Notes under the pieces: model-generated | Seen by the model: the letters and a program-made list of their open reading frames with translations, nothing else | Told to the model about the DNA's origin: nothing | The model's database searches: none | Translations under genes and position numbers: made by a program | In this document: piece by piece, positions 31,423 through 40,275 of the stretch | How the letters are laid out: each line of letters begins with the position of its first letter | How positions within the stretch are numbered: position 1 is the first letter of the stretch | Assembly (NCBI GenBank): GCA_965226695.1 | Contig: OZ245405.1 | Coordinates: 992,001 to 1,056,000 of the forward strand | Direction of reading: 5' to 3' | Length of the DNA: 64,000 bases | Origin: CATOSD01 sp965226695 | Lineage (GTDB): Bacteria; Chloroflexota; Dehalococcoidia; Lucifugimonadales; CATOSD01

Positions 31423-33474
31423 CTAGCCTCGTGTGAGTAGCATGTTGAGGGCGTTATCGATAGTGACGGACTGGTTGGGCCAGACGACTGTGGTAGAGTC
31501 GAGCTGCTCGACTATGGCTGGGCCGGCCAGCGAGTCGCCGGGGCTGAGACGTGTGCGGTCGTAAATCGGCGTCTCGGCAGGCTCCTTGTGGAAGTAGACG
31601 CGGCGGGTGCCCGTCTGCGCGCGTGAGGCGTCGCCATCCGCCTTGGGCGCGCGGCGCACCAGGTCGGGCCGCGGCATCGCCGCGATTGCGGTGACTCGCA
31701 CGTTGACAATCTCGACGGCGTTGTCGCGGATGGCGTAGCCGTAGCTGCGTTCGTGCGCTTCGTGGAGTCGCTCCGTAATCTCGTCCACGTCTCGCTGCGC
31801 GAACTCTCCGGCGGCGGCCGGCACCTGCAGCTCGTAGCCCTGGCCCACGTAGCGTGCGTCGACCGTGCGGGCGAGCGTCACGCGGTCGGGGGGCACGCCC
31901 TCGCGGGCCATCTGCTCCAGCGCCTGCCGCTCCATCAGCTCGAACCAGTACGTCAGCTCCCGCGGCGAAATGTCGGTGCCCGGGCGAAGCACGGTGCGGG
32001 CGAAGTCGTGGCGCAGGTCGGCGACCAGCAGGCCCAGCGCGGAGGTCACGCCGGGCGCGACGGGCACGAGCACGCGGGGGATGTCCATCTCCTCGGCGAG
32101 CTCGGAGGCGTGCAGCGGGCCGGCGCCCCCGAACGCGACAAGGCAGAACTCGCGCGGGTCGTAACCCTTGGAGACGGAGACCACGCGGATGCCCTTCACC
32201 ATGCTGGCGTTGACGACCTGCACTATTCCCTCTGCGGCCTCTTCCACGCCGATGCCGAGGGGGTCCGCGATGCGCTCGCGCACGGCCATTCGCGCGAGCG
32301 CGGCGTCCAGCGGCATCGCGCCGCCCAGCAGCCCCGACTCGCCGAGCCTGCCCAGCACCACGTTGGCGTCGGTGACCGTCGCCTGCGTGCCGCCGCTGCC
32401 GTAGCACGCCGGACCGGGCACGGCTCCGGCGCTGCTGGGCCCCACGCGCAGCGCGCCGCCCGCGTCTATCCACGCTATGCTGCCGCCGCCCGCGCCCAGC
32501 GTGTGGACGTCCACCATCGGCACCCTGATTGGCAGCCGCTCGATCTCGCTCTCCTGAGTCTGGCGCACCTCGCCCTGGTAGCACAGCGAGACGTCGAAGC
32601 TGGTGCCTCCCATGTCGATGGAGATGGCGTTGGCGTGCCCCGCCTGCCGGGCTATGGCCGCCGCGCCGATGACGCCCGCGGCCGGCCCCGACATTATGGT
32701 GTGCACGGGCCGTTCGATGGCGGTCTCCACACCCATCGTGCCGCCGTTGGACTGCATGATGTACAACTCGGACTTCAACCCGGCGTCGGAAATCGTGTGC
32801 TCCAGGCGACGTAGGTAACGCTCCATGACGGGCGAGACGTAGGCGTTGATGGCCGTGGTGCTCATGCGCTCGTACTCTTTGAACTCGGGCAGCACCTCGT
32901 GGGACAGCGCCACCGTGACGCCGGGCAGCGACCGTCTCAGCGCTTCGCCCAGCGCCCGCTCGTGCGCCGGATTGGCGTATGAGTGCAGCAGGCAGACGGC
33001 TATGGCGTCCACGTCCGCCGCCGCCAGCCGCGCGACGACGCGGTCGATCTCGGCGGCGGTCAGCGGGGTCAGCACCTCGCCCGTGTGGACGACGCGCTCG
33101 GCGACCTCGAAGCGCAGGCGCCGGGGTGCGAGCGGCTCGGGGCGGCGTATGCGCCAGTCGTACAGGCTGGGCCGTTCCTGCCGGCCTATCTGCAGGACGT
33201 CGCGAAAGCCGGCCGTGACCACGAGCGCCGTCACGGCGCCCTTGCGCTCGAGCAGCGTGTTGGTGGCCACGGTGGTGCCGTGGATGAAGAAGTCGACCTG
33301 TTCCGGCATAACGCCGTAGCGGCGGGCCAGTTCGGCTATGCCCGCCGCTACGCCCACCGCCTGGTTGTCGGGCGTGGACGGCGTTTTCGCGAACTCCAGC
33401 CGGTTGGTATCGGCGTCGTAGAGCGCGAGGTCGGTGAACGTCCCGCCGACGTCAACGCCCAGTCTGTAAGCCAT
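31423..33474 (-). CDS. hyuA: Hydantoinase A / oxoprolinase subunit
   Basis: A 683-residue ATP-binding subunit starting at ATG 33474. The ASKHA-type phosphate motif is LGVDVGGTFTDLALYD at the start, followed by HGTTVATNTLLERKGA, the SNGGTMGVETA segment, SIDMGGTSFDVSL as second phosphate loop, and VDVHTLGAGGGSIAWID. These are the family features of HyuA/acetophenone carboxylase-like proteins. Eleven bases separate it from the upstream dehydrogenase gene. The cyclic substrate is not known from sequence. Confidence 0.93.
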   Translation of the reverse strand: MAYRLGVDVGGTFTDLALYDADTNRLEFAKTPSTPDNQAVGVAAGIAELARRYGVMPEQVDFFIHGTTVATNTLLERKGAVTALVVTAGFRDVLQIGRQERPSLYDWRIRRPEPLAPRRLRFEVAERVVHTGEVLTPLTAAEIDRVVARLAAADVDAIAVCLLHSYANPAHERALGEALRRSLPGVTVALSHEVLPEFKEYERMSTTAINAYVSPVMERYLRRLEHTISDAGLKSELYIMQSNGGTMGVETAIERPVHTIMSGPAAGVIGAAAIARQAGHANAISIDMGGTSFDVSLCYQGEVRQTQESEIERLPIRVPMVDVHTLGAGGGSIAWIDAGGALRVGPSSAGAVPGPACYGSGGTQATVTDANVVLGRLGESGLLGGAMPLDAALARMAVRERIADPLGIGVEEAAEGIVQVVNASMVKGIRVVSVSKGYDPREFCLVAFGGAGPLHASELAEEMDIPRVLVPVAPGVTSALGLLVADLRHDFARTVLRPGTDISPRELTYWFELMERQALEQMAREGVPPDRVTLARTVDARYVGQGYELQVPAAAGEFAQRDVDEITERLHEAHERSYGYAIRDNAVEIVNVRVTAIAAMPRPDLVRRAPKADGDASRAQTGTRRVYFHKEPAETPIYDRTRLSPGDSLAGPAIVEQLDSTTVVWPNQSVTIDNALNMLLTRG

Positions 33475-33485
33475 AGCTCACATGC

Positions 33486-34538
33486 CTACGAGTTCGGGCC
33501 CCTGCCCATCGCGTACGGCTGCCAGCGCTTGAGGTCGGTCTTCTCCAGCACTGAGGGGTTGACGCAGGTCCTGGGCCACCGCCCGGTGAGCGCGAGCATG
33601 ATCTCCTGGCCGACGCGCCGTCTGGTCTCCGGCCCCATGCGGGCGGAGGCCGACGCGACGTGCGGCGTGAGGGTCACGTTGTCCATGTGCAGCAGCGGGT
33701 TTTCGGGATCGGGCGGCTCGTCCTCGAGCACGTCCAGGCCGGCTCCGGCGATCCAACCTTCCTGCAGAGCCTTGATAAGCGCCTGCTCGTCCACCGTGGG
33801 GCCGCGCCCGTTGTTGATGAACAGGGCCGTGGGCTTCATCTGGCGGAAGTGCTCTTCGGTGAGCATGTGGTGCACTTCGGGCGTGGCCGGCGCGTGCATC
33901 GACACGATGTCGGAGCGCTGGAGAAGCTCGCTGAGGCCGACCGGCTCCACGCCCTGGTCGGTGATGATGATCTCGCCGATGTACGGGTCGTAGGCCAGCA
34001 TTCGCACGCCGAACGCTCGGGCGCGCACCGCCGTCGCCCGCGCCACGTGGCCGAACGACACGAACCCCAGCGTCTGGCCCATCAGGCGCGGGAACTGCGA
34101 GAGTAGCGGCCTGCCCTCGTTCCAACGGCTCTCCCTCACCATCCGGTCCATCGTGGTAAGCCGGCGGAAGGTGGCGAGCAGAAGCATCATCGTGTGGTCC
34201 GCAACCTCTTCTATGAAGACGTCCGGCACGTGCGTCACCGGGATGTTCCGCTCGGTCGCGGTCACCACGTCCACGCTGTCCGCACCCACGCTGCCCAGGG
34301 CGATTATCTTGCAGTTCTCCAGGCCGTTGATGATGTTGGACGTTATGCGCCGTCCCCTGGCAATGATGGCGTCCGCGTTCCTGGCCGCCGCTATGAACTC
34401 TTCCTCGGTCTCGGCGTCGGACTCGACGATCTCCGCGTCGATCGCCGACAGGGCCTCCATCTCGAGCTCGTAGGAGCTGCCCGCCATGTCGAACGTGACT
34501 CCCGGCGGTTTCTGGGTGACTACTTTGAACTTTGCCAA
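33486..34538 (-). CDS. D-2-hydroxyacid dehydrogenase family protein (CtBP-like)
   Basis: About 350 residues; TTG 34538 is used because GGAGGG ends about eight bases upstream, and no ATG precedes the conserved AKFKVVTQKPP. The Rossmann domain has MGQTLGFVSFGHVARATAVRARAFG with the next conserved acidic position in YDPY. Catalytic residues are probable in NNGRGPTVDEQALIKAL (Arg), LDVLEDEPPD (Glu) and LTPHVAS (His). It would oxidise or reduce a 2-hydroxyacid with NAD(H). As first gene of the DH-HyuA-HyuB operon, it probably handles the acid that the hydantoinase produces or needs. Confidence 0.88.
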   Translation of the reverse strand: MAKFKVVTQKPPGVTFDMAGSSYELEMEALSAIDAEIVESDAETEEEFIAAARNADAIIARGRRITSNIINGLENCKIIALGSVGADSVDVVTATERNIPVTHVPDVFIEEVADHTMMLLLATFRRLTTMDRMVRESRWNEGRPLLSQFPRLMGQTLGFVSFGHVARATAVRARAFGVRMLAYDPYIGEIIITDQGVEPVGLSELLQRSDIVSMHAPATPEVHHMLTEEHFRQMKPTALFINNGRGPTVDEQALIKALQEGWIAGAGLDVLEDEPPDPENPLLHMDNVTLTPHVASASARMGPETRRRVGQEIMLALTGRWPRTCVNPSVLEKTDLKRWQPYAMGRGPNS

Positions 34539-34811
34539 CTGCCTGCCCTCCTCTCGAGTCGTGGGGTCTCGTCGCGCCCGTGGGACGGCTCGCCGCCCCC
34601 TTGGGGTCGGGCATAGGATACGCCGGGCCTGTTGCAGTGTCCAGACTGGGGGAGTGCCCGGCGCCCACGCGCGGAATGGCGATGGACGTTGCAGACTGGG
34701 GGCGAGGCGGCCTTGCTGTGGTAAAATGCCAGTCGCCGAAAGGCGTCCGGGCGTCCGGCGGCGAGTGGCGGCGCGGCACCCGAGACGGACACTTTCCGGG
34801 GGGGCACGCAG

Positions 34812-35696
34812 ATGACCATTGGGAACCGTTACGAAATCGAGCACGTCTCCCGCTACGTTTACACGCAGCCGGTGCGGCAGTGCTCCATGTCGCTTTGCCT
34901 CAAGCCCAGCGAGCGTATGGGCCAGCGCCTGCTGAGCTTTTCGGTTCGCACGGACCCCGTCGCCGCTCTCAGCGAGGAGACCGACGCTTTCGGCAACACC
35001 AAGCACCTCATGCACGTCCACAGCGAGCACCACTCCCTGGTCATCACCGCGCACTCCGTGGTGGAGACCGCCGCCCCCTCGCCGCTGCCCGAGGCGTTGG
35101 GGGCCGACGCCTGGGAGGCGATAGCCAGGTGGAAGGACTCGCTGGAACACTGGGACCTGACCCGCCCCAGCGAGTACGTCCGGCCATCGCCGAGCCTCGA
35201 CGAGTACGTTCGAGGGCGCGGCATCGCGCCTGGGGCGGACCCGCTGTCGTCGTTTCTGCAACTGAACGAGACGATCTACGACAGCTTCGAGTACGTGCCG
35301 GGCAGCACCTCGGCGATCTCGCCCATCGAGCACATCCTGGAGACAGGCCGCGGGGTGTGCCAGGACTACGCCCACGTGATGATCGCCATCGCCCGCTCGT
35401 GGGGTGTGCCGACGCGGTACGTGTCCGGTTTCATGGCGGCTTCCGACGATTGCGGCGGAATCGTGAAGCACGGCGCCACGCACGCCTGGGTCGAGTGCCT
35501 GCTGCCTGGAATCGGCTGGACCGGATTCGACCCCACGAACCGTGAGCTCGCAGGCGCGTACCACGTGCGCGTGGCCGTGGGCCGGGACTATCGTGACGTT
35601 TCGCCTACGCGCGGCGTGTTCGTGGGCGGCGGGCGGAGCCTGCTACAGGTGGACGTGTCGATGCGCGAGGCCGGGGCGCAGTCCCCCCAATGTTGA
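34812..35696 (+). CDS. Transglutaminase-like cysteine protease-fold protein
   Basis: A 294-residue protein starting at ATG 34812. The N-terminal ~160 residues are the bacterial transglutaminase N-domain (NRYEIEHVSRYVYTQPVRQC). The catalytic triad is in RGVCQDYAHVMI (Cys), ATHAWVECLLPG (His) and WTGFDPTN (Asp). No signal peptide is seen, so it is cytoplasmic. Members of this family usually act as peptidases or amidases. It is monocistronic and convergent with the SRAP gene, with only 27 bases between the two stops. Confidence 0.9.
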   Translation: MTIGNRYEIEHVSRYVYTQPVRQCSMSLCLKPSERMGQRLLSFSVRTDPVAALSEETDAFGNTKHLMHVHSEHHSLVITAHSVVETAAPSPLPEALGADAWEAIARWKDSLEHWDLTRPSEYVRPSPSLDEYVRGRGIAPGADPLSSFLQLNETIYDSFEYVPGSTSAISPIEHILETGRGVCQDYAHVMIAIARSWGVPTRYVSGFMAASDDCGGIVKHGATHAWVECLLPGIGWTGFDPTNRELAGAYHVRVAVGRDYRDVSPTRGVFVGGGRSLLQVDVSMREAGAQSPQC

Positions 35697-35723
35697 TGGG
35701 AGAGGGGACTTCGGCCCGCGCGG

Positions 35724-36401
35724 CTAGATGAACGGCGACGGCGCGCGCGCCACGACCTCGGGGCCGTCGTTGGCGTAGGAGTTGACCAGCGTGGAGACCT
35801 CGTAGGCCTCCAGGTCGCCGTCCTCGTAGGGGGCCAGCAGGCCGTGGAGGGCGTCCGGGTCGGCGCCTTCGTCCAGCCATGCCGCCTGCGCGTTCCCGGG
35901 AAGAATCACGGGCATGCGGTGATGAATGGGCCGGACGTGCTCGTTGGCCTCGGTCGTGATGACCGTGAACGACCGCAGCAGGGTATCGTCGGGGCCGTGC
36001 CACGCCTCCCACAGGCCGGCGAACGCGAACGGCTCGCCTGAGCGCATGAGGATTCTCATGGGACGCTTGGCTCGGCCGGAGCGCGTCCACTCGTAGTAGC
36101 CGTCGGCGAGTACGAGGCATCGCCTCCGCCGGAACGCCGAGCGAAAGCTGGGCTTTTCCGCCACCGTCTCGGCGCGGGCGTTGATCATGCGGCTGCCGAT
36201 CGAGATGTCCTTCGCCCAGGACGGCACCAGCCCCCAGCGCATATGCGCCGCCCGACGCGCGTCGCCCTCGGCGACCAGCGTGAGCGCCGGCTGCGTGGGG
36301 GCGATGTTGTAGCGGGGCGGGACGTCAAGCTCGTCGGCGACGAAGCCGAAATAGGCTTGTAGCTCCCGAATGTCGGCTATCAGGCTGTATCTGCCGCACA
36401 T
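35724..36401 (-). CDS. SOS response-associated peptidase (YedK/HMCES family)
   Basis: A 225-residue SRAP-domain protein starting at ATG 36401. The catalytic Cys2 is in MCGRYSL and would form a thiazolidine crosslink with abasic sites in single-stranded DNA. The other conserved elements are PPRYNIAPTQPALTL, MINARAETVAEKPSFRSAFRRRRCLV, ADGYYEW with the active Glu, and HHRMPVIL with the active His. It protects abasic sites from cleavage at forks. Length and all key residues are normal. Confidence 0.95.
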   Translation of the reverse strand: MCGRYSLIADIRELQAYFGFVADELDVPPRYNIAPTQPALTLVAEGDARRAAHMRWGLVPSWAKDISIGSRMINARAETVAEKPSFRSAFRRRRCLVLADGYYEWTRSGRAKRPMRILMRSGEPFAFAGLWEAWHGPDDTLLRSFTVITTEANEHVRPIHHRMPVILPGNAQAAWLDEGADPDALHGLLAPYEDGDLEAYEVSTLVNSYANDGPEVVARAPSPFI

Positions 36402-36448
36402 GGGTCGTCCCCTCGGAGGGTCAGGGTGAGAGGGTGAGACTGTCCCGG

Positions 36449-38473
36449 CTAGGCGCCGACGCGCTTGCGTCGGTTGCGGAGGTAGTCGACCATGACGAAC
36501 TTACCCAGGTTGCGGGAGTCGGTGTAGAACGCGCGCCCCTTGTTGATGCGGGTCAGCTGGTCGATGAACGCCAGCAGGTCGGGTTGCCGCTCCAGCATGA
36601 AGGTGTTTATGGTTATGCCTTCCTGCGTACAGCGCTTGACCTCTTTCAGCGTCTCGTCGATCGTCGTCCAGGAGGGTGGGTAGCTGAAGTAGGCCCTGCT
36701 TCCCTCCATGTGCACCGTCGGCTCGCCGTCCGTGATCATCAGCACCTGCTTGGTGGCGACCTTTTTGCGAGACAGTAGCTGCCGCGCCAGCATTAGGCCG
36801 TGCTGCATGTTGGTGCCGGACACCCAGGTGTTCCAGCTAACCTCGGGAAGGTCTTCGCCCTTCAATTCCATGCCGTAGTCGGAGAAGCCGACGACGTAGA
36901 ACTGGTCCCTGGGGAACTGGCTATGGATAAGCCAGTAGAGGGCGAGGGCGACCTTCTTGGCGGCGGTGAAGCTGCCGAACATGCCCATCGAGCGGCTCTG
37001 GTCGAGCATGAGCACGGTGGCGACCTGGCTGAGGTGCTCGGTGCGGTGGATCTCCAGGTCTTCGGGGCGGAGCCGGATCGGGACGCTGGGCCCCTCACGC
37101 AGCACCGAGTTGAAGAGCGTGCGGTGCAGGTCCACGTCGAACGGGTCACCGAACTCGTACTGCTTCGTCTCGCCGGTGTGCTCGCCGCCCTCTCCACGGA
37201 AGTACACCTCGTGGCGGCCGGCGCGGTCCTTCTTCAGCTCGGAAAAGACCTCCTTCAGCGCCTGCTGGGCGAGTTTGCGAACGGCCTTCGGCGTCAGTTC
37301 CAGCCGGTTGCCCTCCTGTTTCAGGTAGCCGGCCTCCTGCAGGCGTCTCAACACGTCCTGCATCTGCTCAAGCTGGCGCCGCGCCTCCTCGTCTATAAGC
37401 TCCTCAACCCTGCCGGGGTCAAGGTCCTCCAGGTTGCCGCTGCGCATCACTTGGTCAAGCTGGCGCTCCAGGTCGTCCATGTCGTGCAGGTTCTTCATCA
37501 GCTCCATGGCCTGGTCGAGCGTCAGCGACTCTTCCCCCATGAACGGGTATTCGCGGGCCATGTCGTCGAACGGGAACAGGTCGTACATCTCGCCCGCGAG
37601 CTCGGCCAGCTCTTCCATCAGCTCGGGGTCCATCGCCGACGCCAGCAGAGCTTCGAGCTCGTCGCGCATGTCGGCGCTCATGCTGTCCATCATCGACTGC
37701 ATGGCCGCCATCTGCCGCTGAAGCTGCTCGATAAGCTCGTCCAGGCTTTCAGGCCGGTCGGGGTCGAAGTGGTGGCCGTACTGTTCCATGAAGCCTTCGA
37801 AGTCCGGGTCTTCGCCCATCGCGCGGTCTCGCAGCATCTGGTTGAGCGCCGAGACCATGTTCCTGAGCTCGTCCATCTGCTCGGGCGTCATGTTCTGAAT
37901 CTGCTGGCGCATACTCTGGAAGAAGTTGCGCATCATCTGCTGCTTGAGGATGTCCAGCAGCTCGTTGAACTTCTCGCGGGCCTCCGGATCCATGAAGTCG
38001 TACTGTTGCAGCTCCCGGATGGCGCCGCTGGAGCTTTCGGGCAGGGAGTCGAGCTTTTCGCGACTGCGCTCGGCGCGCTCTTCGAGCAGCTTCATGGGCG
38101 CCCGCAGGTGCTCTGCGTCGTCGCCCACTGCCTCCAACCGCTCCCGGGCCTCGGACAGGCGCTTGTCGATGCCGGAGCGTTCGGTCTCTAGTACGTCCTG
38201 CAGGCGCTTCTTGAGGTCATCCATCAGAGAGTCCACGTTATAGCGCTCGAGCTGCGTCTGGCGCTGCTTGCGCAGCCTCTCCATCATTTCACGCAGCCCC
38301 TCGACGCGCTCGCCCTGCTCGTCGCTCATGCCGCGCTGGAACAGGTTGCGCAGCGCGCGGTTGACGTCGCCGTGCGTAAGGATGTCGTCCGACAGGGCCT
38401 GCAGGAAGTCGTCCTCGTCCATGTCGGACCAGTCCTGGGAGCCGTCCCAGCGTGAGTAGGTGTAGGTTGTCAT
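36449..38473 (-). CDS. VWA domain protein with long charged helical region
   Basis: A 674-residue protein starting at ATG 38473. Residues ~1-450 are almost entirely charged helices rich in Met, Glu and Arg (FLQALSDDILTHGDVNRALR; MERLRKQRQTQLERYN; MRQQIQNMTPEQMDELRNM), probably coiled coils. The C-terminal VWA domain begins at about 470 with the metal site in LMLDQSRSMGMFG (D-x-S-x-S) and continues with MLITDGEPTVHME as the third MIDAS element. VWA proteins of this kind normally work with a MoxR AAA+ ATPase, but none lies next to it here. It is followed by the SDR gene upstream on the same strand. Confidence 0.85.
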   Translation of the reverse strand: MTTYTYSRWDGSQDWSDMDEDDFLQALSDDILTHGDVNRALRNLFQRGMSDEQGERVEGLREMMERLRKQRQTQLERYNVDSLMDDLKKRLQDVLETERSGIDKRLSEARERLEAVGDDAEHLRAPMKLLEERAERSREKLDSLPESSSGAIRELQQYDFMDPEAREKFNELLDILKQQMMRNFFQSMRQQIQNMTPEQMDELRNMVSALNQMLRDRAMGEDPDFEGFMEQYGHHFDPDRPESLDELIEQLQRQMAAMQSMMDSMSADMRDELEALLASAMDPELMEELAELAGEMYDLFPFDDMAREYPFMGEESLTLDQAMELMKNLHDMDDLERQLDQVMRSGNLEDLDPGRVEELIDEEARRQLEQMQDVLRRLQEAGYLKQEGNRLELTPKAVRKLAQQALKEVFSELKKDRAGRHEVYFRGEGGEHTGETKQYEFGDPFDVDLHRTLFNSVLREGPSVPIRLRPEDLEIHRTEHLSQVATVLMLDQSRSMGMFGSFTAAKKVALALYWLIHSQFPRDQFYVVGFSDYGMELKGEDLPEVSWNTWVSGTNMQHGLMLARQLLSRKKVATKQVLMITDGEPTVHMEGSRAYFSYPPSWTTIDETLKEVKRCTQEGITINTFMLERQPDLLAFIDQLTRINKGRAFYTDSRNLGKFVMVDYLRNRRKRVGA

Positions 38474-38513
38474 TGCGACCTCGGCAGGCGGGCGGCTTGG
38501 GCGGGCGAACGGC

Positions 38514-39245
38514 TCAGTATGTGAGCGCTCCGCCGTTTACGTGAATGGTCTGGCCGGTTATGAAATTGGCGTCGTCGGACGCCAGGAACGCGCAGGTCTT
38601 GGCTATCTCCTCGGACAGCCCGAGCCTGCCCAGCGGTATGCCCGAGGTGCGGTGCGTGGGCGGCTGGGCGTTGGCGGGGTAGGTATCGATTGCGCCGGGC
38701 ACGACGTGGTTCACCAGGATGTTGTGCGGCGCCAGCTCCATCGCGAGGGCGCGGGTGAGGCCGAGCGCGCCCATCTTGGAAGCGGACACGTGCGCCCAAC
38801 CGGCGTGGCCCCTGAATGCGTTGAGGCCGGACACGTTGATGATGCGTCCGCCGCCGGCATCGATCATGCCGGGTATCAGCGCCTTGCTCAGGTAGAAGGG
38901 GCCGTCGAGGTTTACGGCCATCACCTCGCGCCAATCCTCCACGCTCATCTCGGTTATTGGGGCGGGACGGCGCAGACCGGCGTTGTTGACCAGCACGTCG
39001 ACGCGCCCGAACTCGGCCAGCGCGGCTTCGGCCAGGCTGTCCAGGTCTTCGAGGTTGCCCACGTCGGCAACGACGGCGATGGCGCGGACGCCGAGCTCCC
39101 TGGCCTCTTCCGCGACGGCCTCGGCCTCGTGGCGATTGGAGCGGGCGTTGACCACCACGTTCGCGCCGCGCGCGGCGAACTCCAGCGCGGTGGCGCGGCC
39201 GATGTTCCTGCCGGAGCCTGTGATGAGTGCGGTCTTGCCGTTCAT
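38514..39245 (-). CDS. Short-chain dehydrogenase/reductase with atypical active site
   Basis: A 243-residue SDR starting at ATG 39245. The cofactor loop is ALITGSGRNIGRATALEFA and the NNAGLRRPAPI motif is normal. The catalytic Ser is in IINVSGLN, but the canonical YxxxK reads HVSASKMGALGLTRALA, with Val at the Tyr position and Lys conserved. The C-terminal segment ITGQTIHVNGGALTY is typical of the FabG-like classical SDRs. The Tyr replacement suggests altered or lost oxidoreductase chemistry, or use of the adjacent His. It is 40 bases upstream of the VWA gene on the same strand. Confidence 0.85.
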   Translation of the reverse strand: MNGKTALITGSGRNIGRATALEFAARGANVVVNARSNRHEAEAVAEEARELGVRAIAVVADVGNLEDLDSLAEAALAEFGRVDVLVNNAGLRRPAPITEMSVEDWREVMAVNLDGPFYLSKALIPGMIDAGGGRIINVSGLNAFRGHAGWAHVSASKMGALGLTRALAMELAPHNILVNHVVPGAIDTYPANAQPPTHRTSGIPLGRLGLSEEIAKTCAFLASDDANFITGQTIHVNGGALTY

Positions 39246-39489
39246 GTGTCTTCCCTCTTCAAACGGACCGTGCGACCTGAGTAGGGGCGTTCAGGTCGAT
39301 GATTCGTCATGCAACCAACAGGGCGTCGCTCGTGGGCCCCTCTACTGGCCGGAATCAGAGACAGATTGGGCGACTATCAAATCAATGATGTTGAGCCACT
39401 AGATGTCTGGCTGCGGCTGACCGAGGTTCTCCCCCTTCGCTCTCTTACGACAGGGGGAAGGGGATTAGCCGTCGAGAAAGGTCACGGCC

Positions 39490-40206
39490 CTAGTCCGACT
39501 TCAGGCGGCGCACGAGTTCCCGCAGCCGCTCCGCTTCACGCAATGCCTCGTCGCGTTGCGCCTCCGCCTGGTCGATCCGGTCAATCAGTTCAAGTCTGTT
39601 GGGAAGGAACACCCCGTTCTCGGGGTCGAACAACAGCAACTGACCCTTCACCCAGCACAGATACAGCCCGAGCGTCGGGCTGTAGCCCCTCATTTCGCCG
39701 TCTGGAGATTCCTCGAGCGCGAACGGAGTATAGACGCCCTCCGCGAGTCTATCCCCGGCGAGGGGAGCGTCGTGGAACTTGCCGCCCGTGTGGTCGAAAC
39801 GCCAGTACTCCAGCACGCCCATTTCCGCGTAGCGCCGCCGCTTGAGTGTGTAGTCGCGCCGACCTGTGCTCTTGGACGCCACTTCCAACACGAACTCGGG
39901 CGGTTTGCCCACCTCGCTTATCACGTATCCGTTCGTGGCCAATATGCGCTCAGCGTCCACGCCTAACGCGACGACACAGTCGGGCACCAGGTTCGAGAAG
40001 ATGTGCTCCCTGTCCGTACACAGGTAGCCCTGCCCACTGACGAGAACGCCGTCACGGCCGTGAAACCACCCTTCCAGAATCTGCTCGACGTTGGCCAGAA
40101 TTGGGAACTGCTGTATCCTGTCAATCTTGCGTGGCGGGTCATTCAGAGGTTCAGGGTCCTCGCGCCACTTCGCTCGGGCGGCTTCCAGTCTTTGGTTGGT
40201 AGTCAT
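39490..40206 (-). CDS. Uma2 family endonuclease (PD-(D/E)XK)
   Basis: About 238 residues; ATG 40206 is preferred, although other starts up to 21 bases upstream are possible. The nuclease core is VPDCVVALG (Asp), then PEFVLEVASKSTGRRDYTLKRRRYAEMGVLEYWRFD, with the Glu-Val-x-Ser and Lys of the PD-(D/E)XK fold and the family YAE-x-GV-x-EYW signature. The C-terminal ~30 residues (RIDQAEAQRDEALREAERLRELVRRLK) form a coiled coil. Uma2 genes are very numerous in Chloroflexota and cyanobacteria; the role is not established. Its downstream (left) 244-base gap contains a diverged R1-like piece near 39427. Confidence 0.85.
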   Translation of the reverse strand: MTTNQRLEAARAKWREDPEPLNDPPRKIDRIQQFPILANVEQILEGWFHGRDGVLVSGQGYLCTDREHIFSNLVPDCVVALGVDAERILATNGYVISEVGKPPEFVLEVASKSTGRRDYTLKRRRYAEMGVLEYWRFDHTGGKFHDAPLAGDRLAEGVYTPFALEESPDGEMRGYSPTLGLYLCWVKGQLLLFDPENGVFLPNRLELIDRIDQAEAQRDEALREAERLRELVRRLKSD

Positions 40207-40275
40207 GTCCACTCTCACCGCTGTCACGGGGTCAGGCTTGCGGCTGGAATCATTCGGACGGCCGTAGTCGCCCTG

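Noticed and set aside
36800..38191. Plus-strand open frame opposite the VWA gene
   Set aside because: Leu/His/Val-rich shadow of the charged helical region.
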